The notes under the pieces were generated by a model. That model had not been told where the DNA came from, made no database searches, and worked only from the letters and a program-made list of their open reading frames with translations. A program made the translations under genes and the position numbers. Positions 6,048-15,100 of a DNA stretch of 36,500 bases are shown here, piece after piece; positions within the stretch are counted from its first letter, which is position 1, and every line of letters begins with the position of its first letter. This DNA comes from Nitrospira sp. UBA2083 (GTDB lineage Bacteria > Nitrospirota > Nitrospiria > Nitrospirales > Nitrospiraceae): NCBI GenBank assembly GCA_002331625.1, contig DCZN01000050.1, positions 19,583 through 56,082 of the forward strand. The letters run 5' to 3'.

Positions 6048-7436
6048 ATGCGCCTTGAAGACCAGAAGATTCCGTCGTCTCGCGCCGGCATCGGCCCGCG
6101 ACTGGGCATCGCCGGAGCCGCGTTCGCGTTATGGTTGGTCCCGTCGTTCGCTGTCGCGGCAATCGACCCACCCACCGTATTTGGCATCCCGTTCGACTTC
6201 ATCTTGTTCGCCCTCACGTTGCTCGGTGTCGCGCTGTTCCACCACCACACGCTGCAGGTGGCGCTCACTGGACTCACCACGATCGCGTTATACAAACTGG
6301 CCTTCACCGGGTTCAAAACCGGCGATGGCGTACCAGGCTTGCTGAGCCACCTGGCCCATGAGTGGGTCATTCTTGCCAATCTGCTGTGCCTGTTGCTGGG
6401 CTTTGCGCTGCTGTCCAAGCATTTCGAGGACAGCCATGTTCCCGCAGTACTTCCCAAGTACCTGCCGGGACAAGCGAAGGGTGCCTTCACGCTGCTTGTG
6501 ATGGTGTTCGTGTTGTCCTCGTTTCTCGACAACATCGCCGCGGCGCTGATTGGGGGCACAATGGCTCACACCGTCTTTCGCGGCAAGGTCCACATCGGGT
6601 ACCTCGCCGCGATCGTCGCCGCCTCCAATGCAGGTGGTTCGGGCAGCGTGGTAGGCGACACCACGACCACGATGATGTGGATCGACGGCGTGAGCCCGGC
6701 CCAAGTCTTCCACGCGTATGTCGCCGCCGTGGTCGCACTGGTCCTGTTCGGCATTCCTGCCGCGTTGCAGCAGAACAAGCATTCGCCGTTGATGGCCTAT
6801 CAGCCCGGTGGCGCGCATGTGGATTGGGGCCGCGTCGGTGTTGTGGCGTTCATTTTGGTAACGGCGATCTCCACCAACGTGTACATCAACTTGAGACACG
6901 CCGAGATCGCCGATCATTTCCCATTCATCGGCGTGGCCGTGGCGCTGGCGATCCTGGTCTCGGCACCATTCCGCAAACCGGACTGGAGTCTGTTACCCGA
7001 CGCAACCAAAGGGACGATTTTTCTGCTCGCCCTAGTCACCTGCGCCTCGATGATGCCGGTGGAAAAATTGCCGGTCGCCTCCTGGCAATCAGCCATGGGG
7101 CTCGGTTTCGTTTCCGCGGTGTTCGACAACATCCCGCTCACCGCGCTCGCGCTGAAACAAGGCGGCTATGACTGGGGCATGCTCGCCTACACGGTGGGGT
7201 TCGGCGGCTCGATGATCTGGTTCGGCTCGTCGGCCGGCGTGGCGTTGTCCAACATGTATCCGGATGCGAAGAACGTCGGTCGCTGGGTGTATCACGGCTG
7301 GCATGTCGCGGTCGCGTATGTCATCAGCTTCTTGGTGCTCCTCGCGGTCATGGGCTGGCATCCCGGTCCCAAACGCGGCGATCCGCCGGTCACAATGTCT
7401 TCCGTTGCACAACCGGCCGAGGCCCCGGTGCGCTAG
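6048..7436 (+). CDS. nhaD: NhaD-type Na+/H+ antiporter (ArsB/NhaD ion transporter superfamily)
   Basis: A 462-residue membrane protein with about 11-12 hydrophobic segments. It has an early signal-like segment (AAFALWLVPSFAVAA), the two superfamily repeats with SSFLDNIAAALIGG and FVSAVFDNIPLTALAL (the D-N pairs of the ion site), and NAGGSGSVVGDTTTTMMW, which matches the NhaD signature. These proteins exchange Na+ or Li+ for H+ across the inner membrane. I chose ATG 6048, which follows GAGGGAG; a longer frame from 5904 would run into the palindromic repeat. The antiporter suits a cell that also has Na+-NQR, and its closeness to the mpsC/dab genes suggests coupling of sodium and bicarbonate transport (inference). 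Confidence 0.88.
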   Translation: MRLEDQKIPSSRAGIGPRLGIAGAAFALWLVPSFAVAAIDPPTVFGIPFDFILFALTLLGVALFHHHTLQVALTGLTTIALYKLAFTGFKTGDGVPGLLSHLAHEWVILANLLCLLLGFALLSKHFEDSHVPAVLPKYLPGQAKGAFTLLVMVFVLSSFLDNIAAALIGGTMAHTVFRGKVHIGYLAAIVAASNAGGSGSVVGDTTTTMMWIDGVSPAQVFHAYVAAVVALVLFGIPAALQQNKHSPLMAYQPGGAHVDWGRVGVVAFILVTAISTNVYINLRHAEIADHFPFIGVAVALAILVSAPFRKPDWSLLPDATKGTIFLLALVTCASMMPVEKLPVASWQSAMGLGFVSAVFDNIPLTALALKQGGYDWGMLAYTVGFGGSMIWFGSSAGVALSNMYPDAKNVGRWVYHGWHVAVAYVISFLVLLAVMGWHPGPKRGDPPVTMSSVAQPAEAPVR

Positions 7437-7509
7437 CCCTTCTCATCCTTCGGGATCAAAAGGAAAGGCAATGGCAATGGAACCGATGCAGCCATAATCC
7501 GGCGGTCTG

Positions 7510-7632
7510 CTACCTCGTCCCGTTCTGTAGTTCACGATCCGTCGTGAAGACGAACACCCGTTCCCCAACCTGCACATCGATGTCGGTAAAGAGCCCGAGA
7601 ATTTTTGCGCCGGTGATCTCACGAATCTTGGT
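7510..7632 (-). pseudogene. Truncated duplicate of mpsC (DUF2294), C-terminal end only
   Basis: On the minus strand this encodes EITGAKILGLFTDIDVQVGE followed by RVFVFTTDRELQNGTR and a TAG. That is nearly the same as the C-terminus of the intact gene at 8381-8725. The N-terminal two thirds are absent and no start is available. The last 50 coding bases and a few bases after the stop are almost identical in DNA to the intact copy, so this looks like a recent partial duplication rather than an old paralogue. Confidence 0.85.
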
Positions 7633-7705
7633 GCTCTCCGTAGGAAAGCTGCGCATAGTGCATACGCCTTCACGGCTAGGTGGTGAGGTATGGATAGTGG
7701 CATTC

Positions 7706-7721
7706 TAGCATTCTGATGCTA
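7706..7721. promoter_or_regulatory. Candidate operator palindrome of the RHH/RelE pair
   Basis: TAGCAT-TCTG-ATGCTA is a perfect 6-bp inverted repeat 32 bp before the antitoxin start. A TACAAT hexamer (7719-7724 region) that could be a -10 box overlaps its right arm. Ribbon-helix-helix antitoxins usually repress their own operon through such a palindrome. Confidence 0.55.
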
Positions 7722-7753
7722 CAATGCCTAAACGCTATATAAGGAGAAGCGCC

Positions 7754-7984
7754 ATGTCATCTGACACCCGCACGACGATCTACCTCAAGCCCAAAGTCTA
7801 TCGAGCTCTCAAGGTCAAAGCCGCCACGACAGATCGGTCTCTCTCTGACCTGGTCAATGCTGCCGTGCTGGAATCCCTTCGAGAGGATGCAATAGACCTG
7901 GATGCGTTTGATCGCCGCGCGAAAGAGCCGTCGCGATCATTCGAGAAGGTTCTCGAGGAGTTGAAGCGTGACGGCACTTTATAG
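7754..7984 (+). CDS. Ribbon-helix-helix (CopG-like) antitoxin
   Basis: A 76-residue protein. The N-terminal part TRTTIYLKPKVYRALKVKAA followed by SLSDLVNAAVLE has the strand-helix-helix pattern of a ribbon-helix-helix DNA-binding domain, and the rest is acidic and helical (RSFEKVLEELKRD), suited to binding the toxin. The ATG at 7754 follows AAGGAG at 9-13 nt. The gene overlaps the toxin gene by 17 nt. The module sits between a truncated and an intact mpsC copy, so it may have arrived by insertion. Confidence 0.88.
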   Translation: MSSDTRTTIYLKPKVYRALKVKAATTDRSLSDLVNAAVLESLREDAIDLDAFDRRAKEPSRSFEKVLEELKRDGTL

Positions 7985-8231
7985 CGTCGTCATGAAGCGT
8001 TCCGCCGAGAAAGAACTCAAGACGGTTTCTTCAAGCGATCTCAAGTGGATCGTCGACCGAATTCGAAGCTTAGCCCAACAGCCTCGACCTTCAGGATGCG
8101 AGAAACTCTCAGGCGAATCGGAGCGCTATCGCATCCGGCAGGGTGACTATCGCATAGTCTACGGCATTGATGACGCCGCCCGACTTATCGAGGTGGTAAA
8201 AATCGGACACCGACGCGAGGTCTACCGCTAG
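7968..8231 (+). CDS. RelE/ParE family toxin
   Basis: An 87-residue RelE-fold protein: KRSAEKELKTV at the N-terminus, GCEKLSGESERYRIRQGDYR in the middle and IVYGIDD then VVKIGHRREVY at the end, all typical RelE/ParE blocks with the conserved R-x-R-x-G-x-Y-R-I. Such proteins either cut mRNA on the ribosome or inhibit gyrase; I cannot tell which. The start is a GTG at 7968 inside the antitoxin gene, with GAGGAG about 8 nt upstream. The family blocks begin right after it. It appears intact. Confidence 0.9.
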   Translation: MTALYSVVMKRSAEKELKTVSSSDLKWIVDRIRSLAQQPRPSGCEKLSGESERYRIRQGDYRIVYGIDDAARLIEVVKIGHRREVYR

Positions 8232-8380
8232 GCTGGTCCTGACACTCACGAGGCTCATGACAGGATTTTCATAGATACCAGTCTAAACCTATATCGACCT
8301 GCCCTAGCATCAACGACAGTACCTGGGGGTAGATGACTGGCTTCGTACTACAACCTTCGGATCCAGAATCCGGCACTCCA

Positions 8381-8725
8381 CTACCTCGTCCCGTTCTGTA
8401 GTTCACGATCCGTCGTGAAGACGAACACCCGTTCCCCGAGCTGGACATCAATATCGGTAAAGAGCGCAAGCACCTTGGCTCCGGTAATTTCAGTGATCTG
8501 CTCACAGAGTTTGTCGCGGCCCTGCGCAATGAGGTTCTGCCGCAATCGCTTCACCATTTCGATCCCTTCCGCAGTTTTGGCCAGCTGGCGTTCGGCCGGC
8601 GTCAGCACGCCCTTCAGACGGACGACCACCAGATCCCGGGCGACCAGCGCACGAACTTCGTCCGGGCCACGCCCCAAGAATTCTTGCTCGAATTTGATGA
8701 TCGCGTTCCGTATCGCGTTTTCCAT
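8381..8725 (-). CDS. mpsC: DUF2294 / MpsC-like protein
   Basis: A 114-residue protein with the DUF2294 pattern: AIIKFEQEFLGRGPDEVRAL, then DLVVVRLKGVLTPAERQLAK, and a C-terminus ALFTDIDVQLGERVFVFTTD. This family has been renamed MpsC after the Staphylococcus aureus mpsABC operon, where MpsA is NuoL-like (DabB) and MpsB is DUF2309 (DabA), a bicarbonate and cation transport system. Here it is divergent from dabB-dabA, which supports the link. I prefer the ATG ending at 8725; a GTG at 8740 would sit only 3 bp from a TATAAT box. The protein has no membrane segment. A truncated duplicate lies at 7510-7632. Confidence 0.85.
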   Translation of the reverse strand: MENAIRNAIIKFEQEFLGRGPDEVRALVARDLVVVRLKGVLTPAERQLAKTAEGIEMVKRLRQNLIAQGRDKLCEQITEITGAKVLALFTDIDVQLGERVFVFTTDRELQNGTR

Positions 8726-8743
8726 ACTGGTGATCCGCACGGG

Positions 8744-8772
8744 ATTATAAGATCGCTCGCGGCCTCGAACAA
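8744..8772 (-). promoter_or_regulatory. Sigma-70-like promoter of mpsC
   Basis: On the minus strand TTGTTC (8772-8767) and a consensus TATAAT (8749-8744) are 17 bp apart. The expected transcription start near 8737 leaves about 10 nt of leader before the ATG at 8725, which is why I favour that start codon. Confidence 0.6.
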
Positions 8773-9023
8773 GGCTCTTCCGCTCTTTTCTACCTCAGTT
8801 GAGGGCATGGGATCTTTGTGCTCTCGCGTGCTGAATGAGGAATCCGCACCGTGGTTTGAAGCTTGACGCTGCCCTCTCACCCGTATTATTGATAGGTCCA
8901 GCTTGGTTCCAGAAGGCGCTGTTGCCAATCCCAACGTCTGTTGAAGGTCGGCAAGACGTCCGTTTATCGTGACATCGGCAGTAGGGTGACCGGCAGTTCA
9001 CACGAGAGGCCGGTCACAGTACG

Positions 9024-9073
9024 AGCCAATCGGTTCCGTTTGACCGCTGTCGAACAGGCCGGTTGGCTTTTTT
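9024..9073 (+). terminator. Terminator-like hairpin directly before dabB (possible attenuator)
   Basis: AGCCAATCGG (9024-9033) pairs with CCGGTTGGCT (9059-9068) over 10 bp with one G-T wobble, followed by six T on the plus strand (9068-9073). The loop is about 25 nt. No plus-strand gene ends nearby (the last one stops at 8231), and dabB starts only about 22 nt downstream, so the structure may act as a conditional leader terminator. The gene-free stretch 8773-9023 shows nothing else clear. Confidence 0.65.
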
Positions 9074-9095
9074 GTTGTGGGATGAGGAGCGCTTG

Positions 9096-10805
9096 TTGAG
9101 CTGGACGTTCTTGTGTGTCCCGCTGCTTCCCCTGGTCGCCGCGCTGATCGTCGTCTGCGCAGACGACTCGACCCGGTATGCTCACTCTAAGATCGCCACG
9201 CTGCTGATGGGAGCGGCATGCTTGGGCGCTGCGGTCACCCTCTATATTGTCACGACCTCAGGTCCAATTGCGATTCGGCTCTATAACTCGACCACTGCCG
9301 CTTCATTGACCATCCCGATTGGGTTCTATGTCGACCGCCTCAGTGGGGTCATGCTGACACTGATCTCAGCCGTCAGCCTCATCATCTATGCCTATTCCAC
9401 AAACTACATGTACCAAGACCGCCACTACCGCCGGTATCTGACACTGATCTGCCTCGCCGACTTCGTCCTGCTCTGTATGGTGTCCAGCTCAAATCTGATG
9501 ATGCTGTTCTTGTTCTGGCAACTGCTCAGTTATTTGCTCTACATCCTTGCGCACAACCACGGACACGCTCCGACGCTTGACGGAGCATTTAAGACGTTCA
9601 CGGTCCTGCGAGTGGCGGACATGGCGCTCCTCATGGGAATCATCCTGACGTACCAAGTGTACGGCACACTCGAGTTGCCGGAACTCTTCGCTCAAGCCAC
9701 CGCCGCACGCGCGACTGTCGCACTCTGGCCAGGCATGAACATCGATGCCGCGACCGCTGTCACCTTGCTGATGTTCATCGGAGCCATGGGCAAGTCTGCC
9801 CAGTTCCCGCTCCACCTTTGGTTACCGAGTTCTTTGTTTGCCCCGACCCCCGTGCACGGTCTACTCCACGCGGGCATCATCAATGCCGGAGGGTTCTTGA
9901 TCAATCGTATGGCCCCGCTGTTCGGCATGAGTTCGGTGACGCTGCACGTCGCGTTTGTGGTCGGTACCGTCACAGCGGTGTTCGGCGCCTCTATGATGCT
10001 GGTGCAGAGCGATATCAAGAAGACGCTCGGACTGTCGACGATCGGCCAGATGGGTTATATGATTATGGAGTGCGGATTAGGAGCGTTTTCGCTCGCCGTG
10101 TTCCATCTGATCGCACATGGACTCTTCAAGGCGACCGTCTTCCTCAATTGCGGCAACGTGATTCAGAAGGCCCGCTTGGAGCCTCACTTCCCCCACACCG
10201 AGCATGCCCATCACGACAATGAACAGATTTCGAATCTGACGTGGTCGACCGGGTTCTTGACGACGCTGGTTATTCCGCTCCTTATCCTCTTGGTCACGCA
10301 TGGAATCTTGCACATCCCCTTGCTCGAATCCCAGGGGACCGTCATTATTCTCTTTTTCATTTGGATCACCTCGTCGCAGGCAATCTTGACCCTCACGCGC
10401 CTGCGCGCGGTCGCCTCATGGAAGGTCTCCTCTACCATGCTCGTGACGCTGCTGTTTGTCGTTTTCATCTATCTCTTCGCTGTCGAGTCGTTCACCGCAT
10501 TCCTGTATCCGAATCCAGCGGAAGTCGCGTTGTACTTTAAGGCAGCCGACCTTCCCGACTGGTTGTTTGACCTCATGCTTGTCACGGCGACTGGCCTGAC
10601 GATCCTGGGATGGTTTTATCTGTATCTCAAAGCCCATGGCCGTCGCGTCCGAACACCAGCTTGGATCGATACGCTACGCAACAAAATGTTTGTGGCCCTC
10701 CTCAACAGATTCTACGCGGACGAATTGTATGGCCGCGCGGGGCAGGCCGTCGCCCGCGTCATTCATCGAATCGACAAGCAGGAAGAAGGGTGGTCGCGGC
10801 GATGA
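9096..10805 (+). CDS. dabB: NuoL/MrpA-like proton-conducting subunit of a DAB inorganic-carbon transporter
   Basis: A membrane protein of about 569 residues with 13-14 hydrophobic segments and the antiporter-like core of complex I subunit NuoL. GKSAQFPLHLWLPSS near residue 233 carries the membrane lysine, VHGLLHAGIINAGG the conserved helix-8 histidine, and QSDIKKTLGLSTIGQMGYM the second lysine region. DabB (MpsA) partners with DabA (DUF2309) to drive uptake of CO2 or bicarbonate using an ion gradient. The ORF opens at 9063, but that start lies inside the terminator hairpin. I prefer the TTG at 9096 (or 9093), which follows GAGGAG. It overlaps the next gene by ATGA. Confidence 0.87.
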   Translation: MSWTFLCVPLLPLVAALIVVCADDSTRYAHSKIATLLMGAACLGAAVTLYIVTTSGPIAIRLYNSTTAASLTIPIGFYVDRLSGVMLTLISAVSLIIYAYSTNYMYQDRHYRRYLTLICLADFVLLCMVSSSNLMMLFLFWQLLSYLLYILAHNHGHAPTLDGAFKTFTVLRVADMALLMGIILTYQVYGTLELPELFAQATAARATVALWPGMNIDAATAVTLLMFIGAMGKSAQFPLHLWLPSSLFAPTPVHGLLHAGIINAGGFLINRMAPLFGMSSVTLHVAFVVGTVTAVFGASMMLVQSDIKKTLGLSTIGQMGYMIMECGLGAFSLAVFHLIAHGLFKATVFLNCGNVIQKARLEPHFPHTEHAHHDNEQISNLTWSTGFLTTLVIPLLILLVTHGILHIPLLESQGTVIILFFIWITSSQAILTLTRLRAVASWKVSSTMLVTLLFVVFIYLFAVESFTAFLYPNPAEVALYFKAADLPDWLFDLMLVTATGLTILGWFYLYLKAHGRRVRTPAWIDTLRNKMFVALLNRFYADELYGRAGQAVARVIHRIDKQEEGWSRR

Positions 10806-12103
10806 TCCCCGATGCACTTTTCCCCTGGCTCGCAACCGGTCTCCCGTTGGTCGGAGTACTCACCTGCCGCATAGTCTGGGAGGATGTGCCACAACTCAAA
10901 ACATGCTGCCTGATCTGGTCCCTTCTCAGCGTGGCTCCGATCCTGAAAGTCGCATCGAACCTGCCCGAAGGACCATTGCTACTCTTTCTCCTCCCGATCG
11001 CTGCGGCGATTTCTCTGTTGGGGCAACCGATTCATGCAGACCATCGTTTTTCTTGGCTGATGACCTTGGTGTGCCTCGGATTCGGGATAGGAGCCATCAC
11101 CCTTCCCACTCCCCTGAGTCATCTCCTTTTGGTGGGATTGTTGATGACGATAGCCGGTCTCCTGATCCGCCATCATACGGCGCTCTGGCCGATTTCCTGG
11201 TGGGGAATCATCCTGTTTTGTCTCGCCGCCCTTGGTGTGGTGGTGGCCGCGTTCACAAATCCTCCGCGTTCGTTATGGGCCACCTTGGTCACGTCGGTGG
11301 TATTGGTACCCCTGCTGCCCTTCCATACGGGGTACCTGACGGCCCTTACACGGTTGCCGGGCAATCTGCCGTCCTTCGCAGCTTTTCTGCTTCCGACCGT
11401 CGGTCTGCACTTCATCGCGTCCGCCCTTCAGGCCATTCCCGTCACGATTGCCGGTCCGATCAGCTTCTGTGCCCTGATCGGGGCGCTCTACGGTGCGGGG
11501 AAGGCGCTGGCCCAGACCCGCATTCGACTCATGCTGGCGTACGGCAGCCTCTCCTTCATTTCGATGCTCTGGTGGTTTGCTGCGGCCTCACACATGGCGG
11601 TGTCTCGTGCAGCTGTGTTGGTCGCATCAATCGGCCTGGCGACGTGCGGGCTGCTGATTGCGTGGCAGATTATCCGGACGAGGTACGGGGATGACGTGGA
11701 TCCCTCATCGATCAGCGGATTGGCCTCCTCAATGCCGAGCTATGCGGTGCTGCTATCCCTCTTGGCATTGGCCGCGATGGGGCTCCCGCCCTTCGGAGTC
11801 TTTGCAGGATTTATGGGACTCTTGCTTCACTCACCCATTCCTTCGATCGTCGGGCTTCTGATCATGCTGGCAGCTTGGCTGGCAGCTTCTTGGTATATCT
11901 TGAACGCGGTGCAACGGCTGTTGTTTGGAGCGAGACGCAATGATCTTCGATACCACGATGTCGTTCAACACGAATGGGCAGCACTGTTCATGACGATCGT
12001 CGCGCTAGCAGGGCTGGGATTCGCACCGAGCGAGTGGTTCATGTCCAATGGCGTTGCACTGATCAGTGATCCCCAATCACAGGCGGGTCTATGGCAGCGA
12101 TAG
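10802..12103 (+). CDS. Degenerate antiporter-like (NuoM/MrpD-related) membrane protein of the dab operon
   Basis: A 433-residue, very hydrophobic protein with about 11-12 membrane segments. Its second half aligns by eye with the NuoL/NuoM fold: ALAQTRIRLMLAYGSLSFIS corresponds to the LVQTDIKRVLAYST region and AAMGLPPFGVFAGF to the helix-12 loop. The residues that carry protons in the family are missing: the place of GKSAQFPLH is taken by LVPLLPFHTGY, the helix-8 histidine region reads FLLPTVGLHFIAS, and DIK is RIR. It is coupled to dabB (ATGA overlap) and overlaps dabA by 13 nt, so it is probably a third subunit of the complex. Role inferred; it could be structural or bind DabA. Confidence 0.8.
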   Translation: MIPDALFPWLATGLPLVGVLTCRIVWEDVPQLKTCCLIWSLLSVAPILKVASNLPEGPLLLFLLPIAAAISLLGQPIHADHRFSWLMTLVCLGFGIGAITLPTPLSHLLLVGLLMTIAGLLIRHHTALWPISWWGIILFCLAALGVVVAAFTNPPRSLWATLVTSVVLVPLLPFHTGYLTALTRLPGNLPSFAAFLLPTVGLHFIASALQAIPVTIAGPISFCALIGALYGAGKALAQTRIRLMLAYGSLSFISMLWWFAAASHMAVSRAAVLVASIGLATCGLLIAWQIIRTRYGDDVDPSSISGLASSMPSYAVLLSLLALAAMGLPPFGVFAGFMGLLLHSPIPSIVGLLIMLAAWLAASWYILNAVQRLLFGARRNDLRYHDVVQHEWAALFMTIVALAGLGFAPSEWFMSNGVALISDPQSQAGLWQR

Positions 12104-15100
12104 ACGAGTCGATCACGCTCGAAGCGAGACGGATGGAACTGCGTGGCGTCGTGCGCCTCGCCGGGGAAGTCATCGCGCAATACTGGCCAATGCGAACGTT
12201 CGTCCATCACAACCCACTCCATAGTTTGGAATATCTTCCCTTCGAAGAGACCGTCCGACGCGGCAAGCAATTTCTAGGCGGTGACGGCTATCTGCCCAGT
12301 GACCTATATCGCGCCTACGTCTCGTCCGGCCGGATCCGCCTCGAGCATGTAGAGATTGCGTTGCAGCCGTTGGCTCGCGATCAGCAGATCGTTCTTGGCC
12401 CTCGTAAGGTCACACACATGGAGGTGTTGCGGGCCTGTCTGACGGAAGGGCTCTGTTCGCCAGCACGCGAACCACTCGACGATCAATTGGACGATCCCGA
12501 CAGAGCTTTGATCGAGCGCATGGCCCACACACTGGACCGTGTGATCGAGAGTCCCTCTCTCAACGAACGCGTCAAGAAAGTTGTGGAGACGAATCAATCC
12601 GCACTCTGCCGATGGCTGACCCTGTCTCACTGGTGCGATGACACGCTCGGCACGACGATCGTACAGACCATCAATGAGCAGATGATCAAGTGGTGTTCGG
12701 CGTTCCTCGACGAAGGGCACGCCGCGTGGGCCATGCCTGACCGGAGTGAGGGTCTGTATCAAGCCTGGAGACGGCTTGCGGTACACGAATGGTCTCTCCT
12801 TGGTATCGCCGACAGCCGACGGAAGATCGCTGCGCTCCCCGACCATCCGGAAGATGCGTTGCTGGAAAGTCTTGACGTGCTGGGTATTCCACCTGAACTG
12901 CAACAGGACTATCTGTCGCTGCAGTTGACAGCCCTACCTGGCTGGGCAGGATTCATTAAATGGCGGGGTGAGGAACGCGACTATCCATGGCAACAAGTCC
13001 ACCCTGTCGGTCTCGTCAAATTCCTGGCCATTCGATTGTGGTATGCGCGGGAACTCGTACAGGCGGCTTGCCGAGACTTCTTGGATATTCCTGGTCGGTT
13101 CGACGAGATCATGGCGTATATGTGTGACTATTCGGAGGAATACTATCTTCGGCGGCTACGGACCGCCGGCCATTTACCCGCACTCTACGCGGAAGAAATC
13201 GATCGACTTGCCCATCGGAAGGGGCAAAGCTGGAACCATGTGCTCGCTCGCTACCGTGCCGACGTCGTACCTAGACACCAGGCCGCTCGTCGACGCAGTG
13301 ACGCACGACGGCTCTTACTGCTGAGCCGCTCGTTGGGCATTGAGGATCAGCAATTCGTTGAAAGCCAGCCTTCTGAGCTGAAGCAGGCCATCGAATGGAT
13401 TGAGGCCTTCCCGGAATCAGAGCATGGACCTATTTGGCTAAAGGCCTTTGAAGCCGGGTATCATGAGCCGCTTATTGGGCAACTGATGGCGGCGGCCTCA
13501 CCTCCCACCGAGCACCGAGTGGCCGCTCCACCCCTTCGCCCCTACTCGCAGTCGGTCTATTGCATTGACGTACGATCCGAGCCATTCCGCCGCCATCTCG
13601 AGTCCGTCGGCCCGCACGATACGTTTGGCTTTGCCGGATTTTTTGCCGCCTTCATCCGCTACCGGGCCTGGGGGAGAGGGCATGACACGGAGCAATTTCC
13701 GGTCATCATGCGCGCCAAGAACGAAGTGCGTGAAATACCCCGGAGCTATCTGGACCACAAGGTCTCACAGCATAAAGCGTGGACGAAATGGGCCCACGCC
13801 GGGCACACGCTTTTGCATGACCTGAAGGAAAACGTCATCACACCCTACGTGATGGTCGAATCAATCGGCTGGTTTTATAGTGTGCCCATTTTTGGGAAGA
13901 CGTTGCTCCCCTCGCTCTACCGGCGCGTCTCGACGTGGTTGCGGCATTGGCTCATGCCGCCATTGCCGACCACGCTTACTGTGGACAAGCTTTCCCCGAG
14001 CGACACCTCGGAAATGCTCAAAGTCGAACACCAAGAGATCATTCGTTCGGCCCTTGATGAGCGGCTCGGATTGCGTCATGCCCAGATCACACCGTTACTG
14101 ATAGAAGGAATCCGACAACGGGCGCTTCAGCAATCCAATCCACAGGAAGACTTTTTCCGTACTGAAGCGGACGCGGTGGGTTTGACGACAGAGGCAGTCG
14201 ATGCCTTTGTCACGGTCTTGCAGCAGGAGTATGACCTCAACTCACGGGCTTCCTCGCGCTACAAGGAACGGCTGACGCGAACAGGATTTACGCTTGAGGA
14301 GCAAACCTTGACCGTCGACACCGCCCTGCGAATGATGGGGCTGACCAAGAATTTCGCGCGGCTCGTCTTGTTGTGTGCCCATGGCAGCACATCGGACAAT
14401 AACCCCTACGAATCCGCGCTTGACTGCGGCGCCTGCGGCGGGAATGAAGGGAAACCCAATGCGCGCGCCCTTGCCATGATGGGCAATAGTGAGAAGGTAC
14501 GCCAACGCTTACGGAAAACCGGGATCGAGATTCCGTCTGATACGCACTTCCTGGCCGGCCAGATGGATACCACCACCGATGCCGTCCAACTATTCGATCT
14601 TGAGGATGTCCCCCCAACCCATCGCGCCGATCTCGCGAGGCTTCAAGACGATTTGAAAGAAGCTGCACGGTTGGCGAGTCGTGAGCGATGCCGTCGATTT
14701 CCCGAGATTCAAGAGCCTCTGGATGAATCCCGTGCCACCGCGCATGTCCGCCAGCGCAGTGCGGATTGGAGTCAAGTCCGTCCCGAATGGGGGTTGTCCA
14801 ATAATACGACGTTCTTGATCGCCCGGCGTGAGTGGACGAAAGGGCTGGATCTGCGTGGTCGAGTGTTTCTACATTCGTATGACTATCGCGAGGATCCCAC
14901 GACACGGTTCCTTGAGGTCCTGCTCACGGCTCCGCAGGTCGTCGCACAATGGATCAACATGGAGCACTACTTTTCGGCCGTCGACAACGAAGTCTATGGA
15001 AGCGGCAGCAAGATCTATCACAACGTGGTGGGTCGGTTTGGCATTATGTCCGGCCCCTGGAGCGATCTTCGCCTGGGATTGGCGCGGCAAACCGTCATGA

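Noticed and set aside
8932..8990. Short text LLKVGKTSVYRDIG resembling the helix-turn-helix end of a resolvase
   Set aside because: Only about 15 residues match, the preceding sequence does not continue the frame as a resolvase, and no start or catalytic domain is present. It could be a relic but cannot be supported.
9063..9095. TTG at 9063 as the start of dabB
   Set aside because: It lies within the right arm of the terminator-like hairpin and has no ribosome binding site; the TTG codons at 9093/9096 follow GAGGAG.
14288..14905. Minus-strand 205-codon frame inside dabA
   Set aside because: It is a shadow of dabA: the dabA frame contains the zinc ligands and family motifs in this region.
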